From the NCBI GenBank assembly GCA_021234155.1, contig JAJEKV010000002.1:4413795-4477794 (forward strand): a DNA stretch of 64,000 nucleotides. The letters are read 5' to 3'. The notes under the pieces are model-generated. The model was not told the DNA's origin and ran no database searches. It was given only the letters and a program-made list of their open reading frames with translations. The translations under genes and the position numbers were made by a program. Below are positions 61,397 through 64,000 of the stretch, in pieces. Position 1 is the stretch's first letter; the number at the start of each line of letters is the position of its first letter. This stretch comes from Isoetes taiwanensis (Eukaryota > Streptophyta > Lycopodiopsida > Isoetales > Isoetaceae).

Positions 61397-61797
61397 TCAT
61401 ATTGTATTCGAAATGAAATTTAATTCAATATGAAACACGAATGGGATGGGTTGCACGACCCACGAGTTCGGTTTGAGCATCGGTAGGGATATTAGGCATG
61501 GGATTAGGATTTTCTTGGCTATCGGCAATAACCACCAATTGGGCAACACCGGCGGGGAATAGAAGTAGGAGTAGAGGAACACGCTCCCAATATTGAGCTG
61601 TCATCTCCTTCAAGCCCATGAATGCTTTTGGCTTTTGTATGTTTGTGAAAATCAAACAAATTTTTCCTTTTTTCTGCCATCTTCTTCTCTTCTTTCAATC
61701 TGTGAATGGTGGCTTTATTTAATCCACCTTTCTTTCTTCCCATAAATCTTTCCAAACATCTGAGATAGCGTGAAGCGATGAAAATAATCTTTGCCAC
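61397..61797 (-). CDS. Lysine-rich exon-like ORF at the head of unit 3
   Basis: Minus-strand frame MAKIIFIASRYLRCLERFMG, then RKKGGLNKATIHRLKEEKKM, AEKRKNLFDFHKH, TKAKSIHGLEGDD, followed after a frame change by VPLLLLLFPAGVAQLVVIAD. Upstream on minus, GTGTCGATCC..., CTGCAAG|GTAAGATTT suggests a donor and CGCTATCTCAG an acceptor just before the ATGTTTGG text, so an intron of about 90 bp may separate it from a first exon. The basic segment followed by a hydrophobic stretch is conserved in units 2 and 1. Function unknown. Confidence 0.4.
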
Positions 61798-61934
61798 TTG
61801 ATTTAAATAAGAGTAAACGACCTAAATCTTACCCTTGCAGGTGTCGATCCATCTGTTTGATGCAAATCCGTGGCCTTGCCAGCACATGCAAGCTCGATTG
61901 AAGACATCTGTGGCCCTTCCGCTTCCCAGTTCGT

Positions 61935-61957
61935 AACCCTAAAATTAGGGTTTAACC
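61935..61957. promoter_or_regulatory. Telomere-like palindrome, unit 3/4 border
   Basis: Identical third copy, 6695 bp from the second. The exact conservation of a CCCTAAA/TTAGGG pair in all three borders, while nearby text varies, makes a promoter or end-recognition role plausible. Confidence 0.65.
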
Positions 61958-64000
61958 ATGGAAGGAAAAAAATTCGTTGATACTGTTTTTTCTTGAAAAA
62001 ATGGGGGAATAGTTAAAAATGAGGTCATTTTCTTAAATAAATTATGATATTTTTTAATGAAATGGAACATGTACAATCAAGTGGAGTATATTAATTAGTT
62101 TAGCTTTAGCTGGCCCATTAGGTGTTTGTTTTTCCTACATAACAGTATATATAAAAAAAGCCTTCCTCCTACCTCAGATTGGTAGGCCCCTATGAGTCTA
62201 TTCAAGACTAAACAATTTACCTTGAGGAGAGCGAGGGGCCTGTTGCAACACAGGGACCCTACTCAACCCATCTAAAGAAATGAACACATTCACAATGTAA
62301 ATGGAACAGGGAACTTACAAGATTCTTTTGAGGATATAAGATAGGTCCGCAATATCAAAGGGTAAGCCTGGAAAATTGTTAATCTTGAGTGTACGAAGAA
62401 CAATCGATGATGTCCATTCTTGAAAACCATTGTCATGAGAATGTATAAATTAAGTGAAATGTCTTCGGTAGCCATTAGACAATTTGAATGGGCATATACA
62501 AAGGGAAAAATCTGCTTGAAATGATGACTTTAGAGGCTTGGCCATAAGGCCTACACCCCTCAGCTTTGATGAACCTGTTAACTTTAAACTTTAGTTTCCT
62601 CCTTTTGTCATATCTGGAATACTGGTAGAGGCCAATATTTGGATCTAAAACTTGGATGGTAACATTGAGAAAGTCAATCTTGGTCCCCACCTTAGAATCA
62701 CTTCTATAAGCGGTTTCATCTTTAATCCCAATGAGGTTCATATTATAGATGGTACAGTCAGACTCTATGGAAAAGAATTCTTCAAGATCTCCACCATTGA
62801 TCACACAAAGATCATCAATATATCTAGAGGAACATTGGAATCTTGAGATATCTTTAAATCTTTTTAATTTTGCCAACCTAGCAATGAACCTAAGTTCAAA
62901 CCAAGCAAGATAAAGGTTACACCAAGCAGGACTGCAAGAAAATCCCATTGGTATACCTTTTCTTTGCCTCCAAATCTGGGAACCCATTTGAAGATAGCAG
63001 TGGCATAGCGACCCGACTATTAATTACGCAAAAATCACATGCGGAAATAATCAGACCTCGGGTTGTTTCATCATTGATCTTTCTCCATTTTACCCTGTAG
63101 GAACCAGCAACTTTACTGACCATTAACTGAGTGAGAGGAGCTTTGTGAGACATGTAGTCCCATACTAGATAAGCCACATCACTAATAACTTCCACAATTC
63201 CATCTTCTCCCTCAAGGGGAATATTTTCGTAGCATCTAGTGATGTCAATAGAGAATACATTGTAGATTTTGGAAGGAAGATTTAGAACAAAGTCAAAAGC
63301 AGAGTTTATAAGCCAGCAAGGATTAACTTTACTTTTTAACCACAATCTAATTTCACCTGTGTTCCAATGGCACACAGCCGGCCATAGCTCCACAAAATTA
63401 TTCAACATAGCAGTCAAAAGATCCGAGATTTCCGTAAAAATTGTACTATGGGCATTAGATAGCCATCTATACTCACCCTTGTGGGTTCCTGTAATCCTGA
63501 GAAGCTAGTAATCTCATGAACACATTTAGCTTTAATCTCAATAGCGCTTAAAGTAATAGTTTCAAAGTCTGAACTGCCAAGTCTGATTAAAGCCATTTCT
63601 CTAATATGGTACTGGCAAATGAAGGATGCATTATTTCCAGCTTTGTCTATCTCTGAAATATAAAGGTTCTTCAGCAACCATATTATATTTTTCTTTACAT
63701 TAGCATCATCCCATAAAAACCTTTTAGGATCTAAGCTGTTTCTGAAGCTAGTTATCCTGACTTTAGCTAGATTTATCAGTTTATCTTTAATGCTCTTAAT
63801 TTCCCCTTCTGATACTTGTAACAAGTTGTATTGATGTATAGAGAAGAACTGTTCAACTGTAGCCTTGAAATCCATTAAGAATTTATCGGTGTTGAGAGCA
63901 CCATCGGTATATGATTGAGTCCAAGTAAGATAAGGCCATCCTGAGTTTAGGGCAGTGAACAATTTCCAGATCCATGGTACGAATGTGTCCAATAGTAGGA
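61958..64000 (-). mobile_element. Array unit 4, cut by the window edge
   Basis: Contains the RT 3' two thirds (64000-62290) and the 3' flank down to the palindrome of unit 3. Its 5' half lies outside the window. Compared with units 2 and 3 it lacks a segment of about 70 bp near 63487 (text from GGGCTTTAAAGATACCC through TTGCTAGCAGG is missing). Confidence 0.85.
62290..64000 (-). pseudogene. Penelope-like reverse transcriptase, unit 4 copy (partial at edge)
   Basis: 63414-63992 is open for 192 codons: SYTDGALNTDKFLMDFKATV, INLAKVRITSFRNSLDPKRF, NIIWLLKNLYISEIDKAGNN, ASFICQYHIREMALIRLGSS. This gives the clearest view of the region before the palm. 62917-63417 holds NVFSIDITRCYENIPLEGED, and 62475-62987 holds QRKGIPMGFSCSPAWCNLY, RYIDDLCVINGG and RYDKRRKLKFKVNRFIKAEG. 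62290-62475 is a shifted tail. Three frameshifts break an otherwise complete RT; the N-terminal CPCKNPS block would lie beyond the window. Confidence 0.82.

Larger units (their letters stand above)
55263..61957 (-). mobile_element. Complete array unit 3 (6.70 kb), best preserved
   Basis: Same layout as unit 2: exon-like ORF at 61.4-61.8 kb, probable intron, small ORFs at 59.5-58.0 kb, RT at 57.6-55.6 kb with the longest open RT frame in the window (293 codons and open for some codons further upstream). Confidence 0.78.
43041..64000 (-). repeat. Head-to-tail tandem array of ~6.7-kb reverse-transcriptase units
   Basis: The word CCCCAAGCCTGAAATATAC recurs at 43041, about 46214, 52931 and 59637. 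The last three are spaced 6717 and 6706 bp. A second marker, AACCCTAAAATTAGGGTTTA, recurs at 48548, 55240 and 61935, spaced 6692 and 6695 bp. The first spacing is only 3173 bp because of an internal deletion. All units have the same orientation and continue past the right edge. Copies are near-identical in AT-rich DNA. Head-to-tail tandem copies, introns and this RT type are known traits of Penelope-like elements, but a tandem segmental duplication carrying an RT gene is also possible. Confidence 0.93.

Overview
The window looks like nuclear DNA of a land plant. The signs are an intron-rich, plant-type 6-phosphofructokinase gene, an LTR retrotransposon with a primer-binding site matching initiator-Met tRNA, an L1-type LINE with a poly(A) tail, tRNA-derived SINE-like pieces, and telo-box (AAACCCTA) sequence. 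There is no bacterial gene organisation. Most of the DNA is transposable elements. A fern, lycophyte or other non-flowering plant is possible, because a Penelope-like reverse transcriptase and a sushi-type Gag occur together, but this is only a guess.

Layout. 1-5.5 kb: candidate exons of an unrecognised host gene on the minus strand, inside AT-rich DNA. 5.5-16.7 kb: one Ty3/gypsy chromovirus with both LTRs, PBS, polypurine tract, decayed RT, integrase and a C-terminal chromodomain; its RNase H has been deleted. 16.7-21.0 kb: no convincing gene, but several hairpins and short tandem duplications. 21.0-25.1 kb: phosphofructokinase on the minus strand, with about 13 exons readable to the stop. 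25.1-31.0 kb: sparse SINE-like debris and a second host gene candidate (minus strand, exons at 28.1, 29.1 and 31.0 kb). 32.3-35.5 kb: an inverted second Ty3/gypsy element (Gag, zinc knuckle, RT, RNase H) without integrase or 3' LTR. 35.6-43.0 kb: a SINE-like fragment and then a degraded L1-type LINE, ending in about 24 A.

43.0-64.0 kb is the most unusual part: a head-to-tail array of units of about 6.7 kb that runs off the right edge. Each full unit reads on the minus strand. It starts near a telomere-like palindrome, carries short ORFs and probable introns, and ends in a reverse transcriptase with motifs like those of Penelope-like elements. No GIY-YIG endonuclease was seen. The leftmost unit lost about 3.5 kb by internal deletion, and its left edge abuts the LINE poly(A).

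A recurring oddity is that repeat copies (array units and the LTR pair) are nearly identical in AT-rich DNA but differ by 1-3 nt indels and A/G swaps at CAG/CTG/CCG/CCAGG-like sites. The same kind of lesion frameshifts the otherwise conserved phosphofructokinase. Long-read consensus error at methylated CHG cytosines is a serious alternative to true decay, so frameshift-based pseudogene calls here should be treated with caution.
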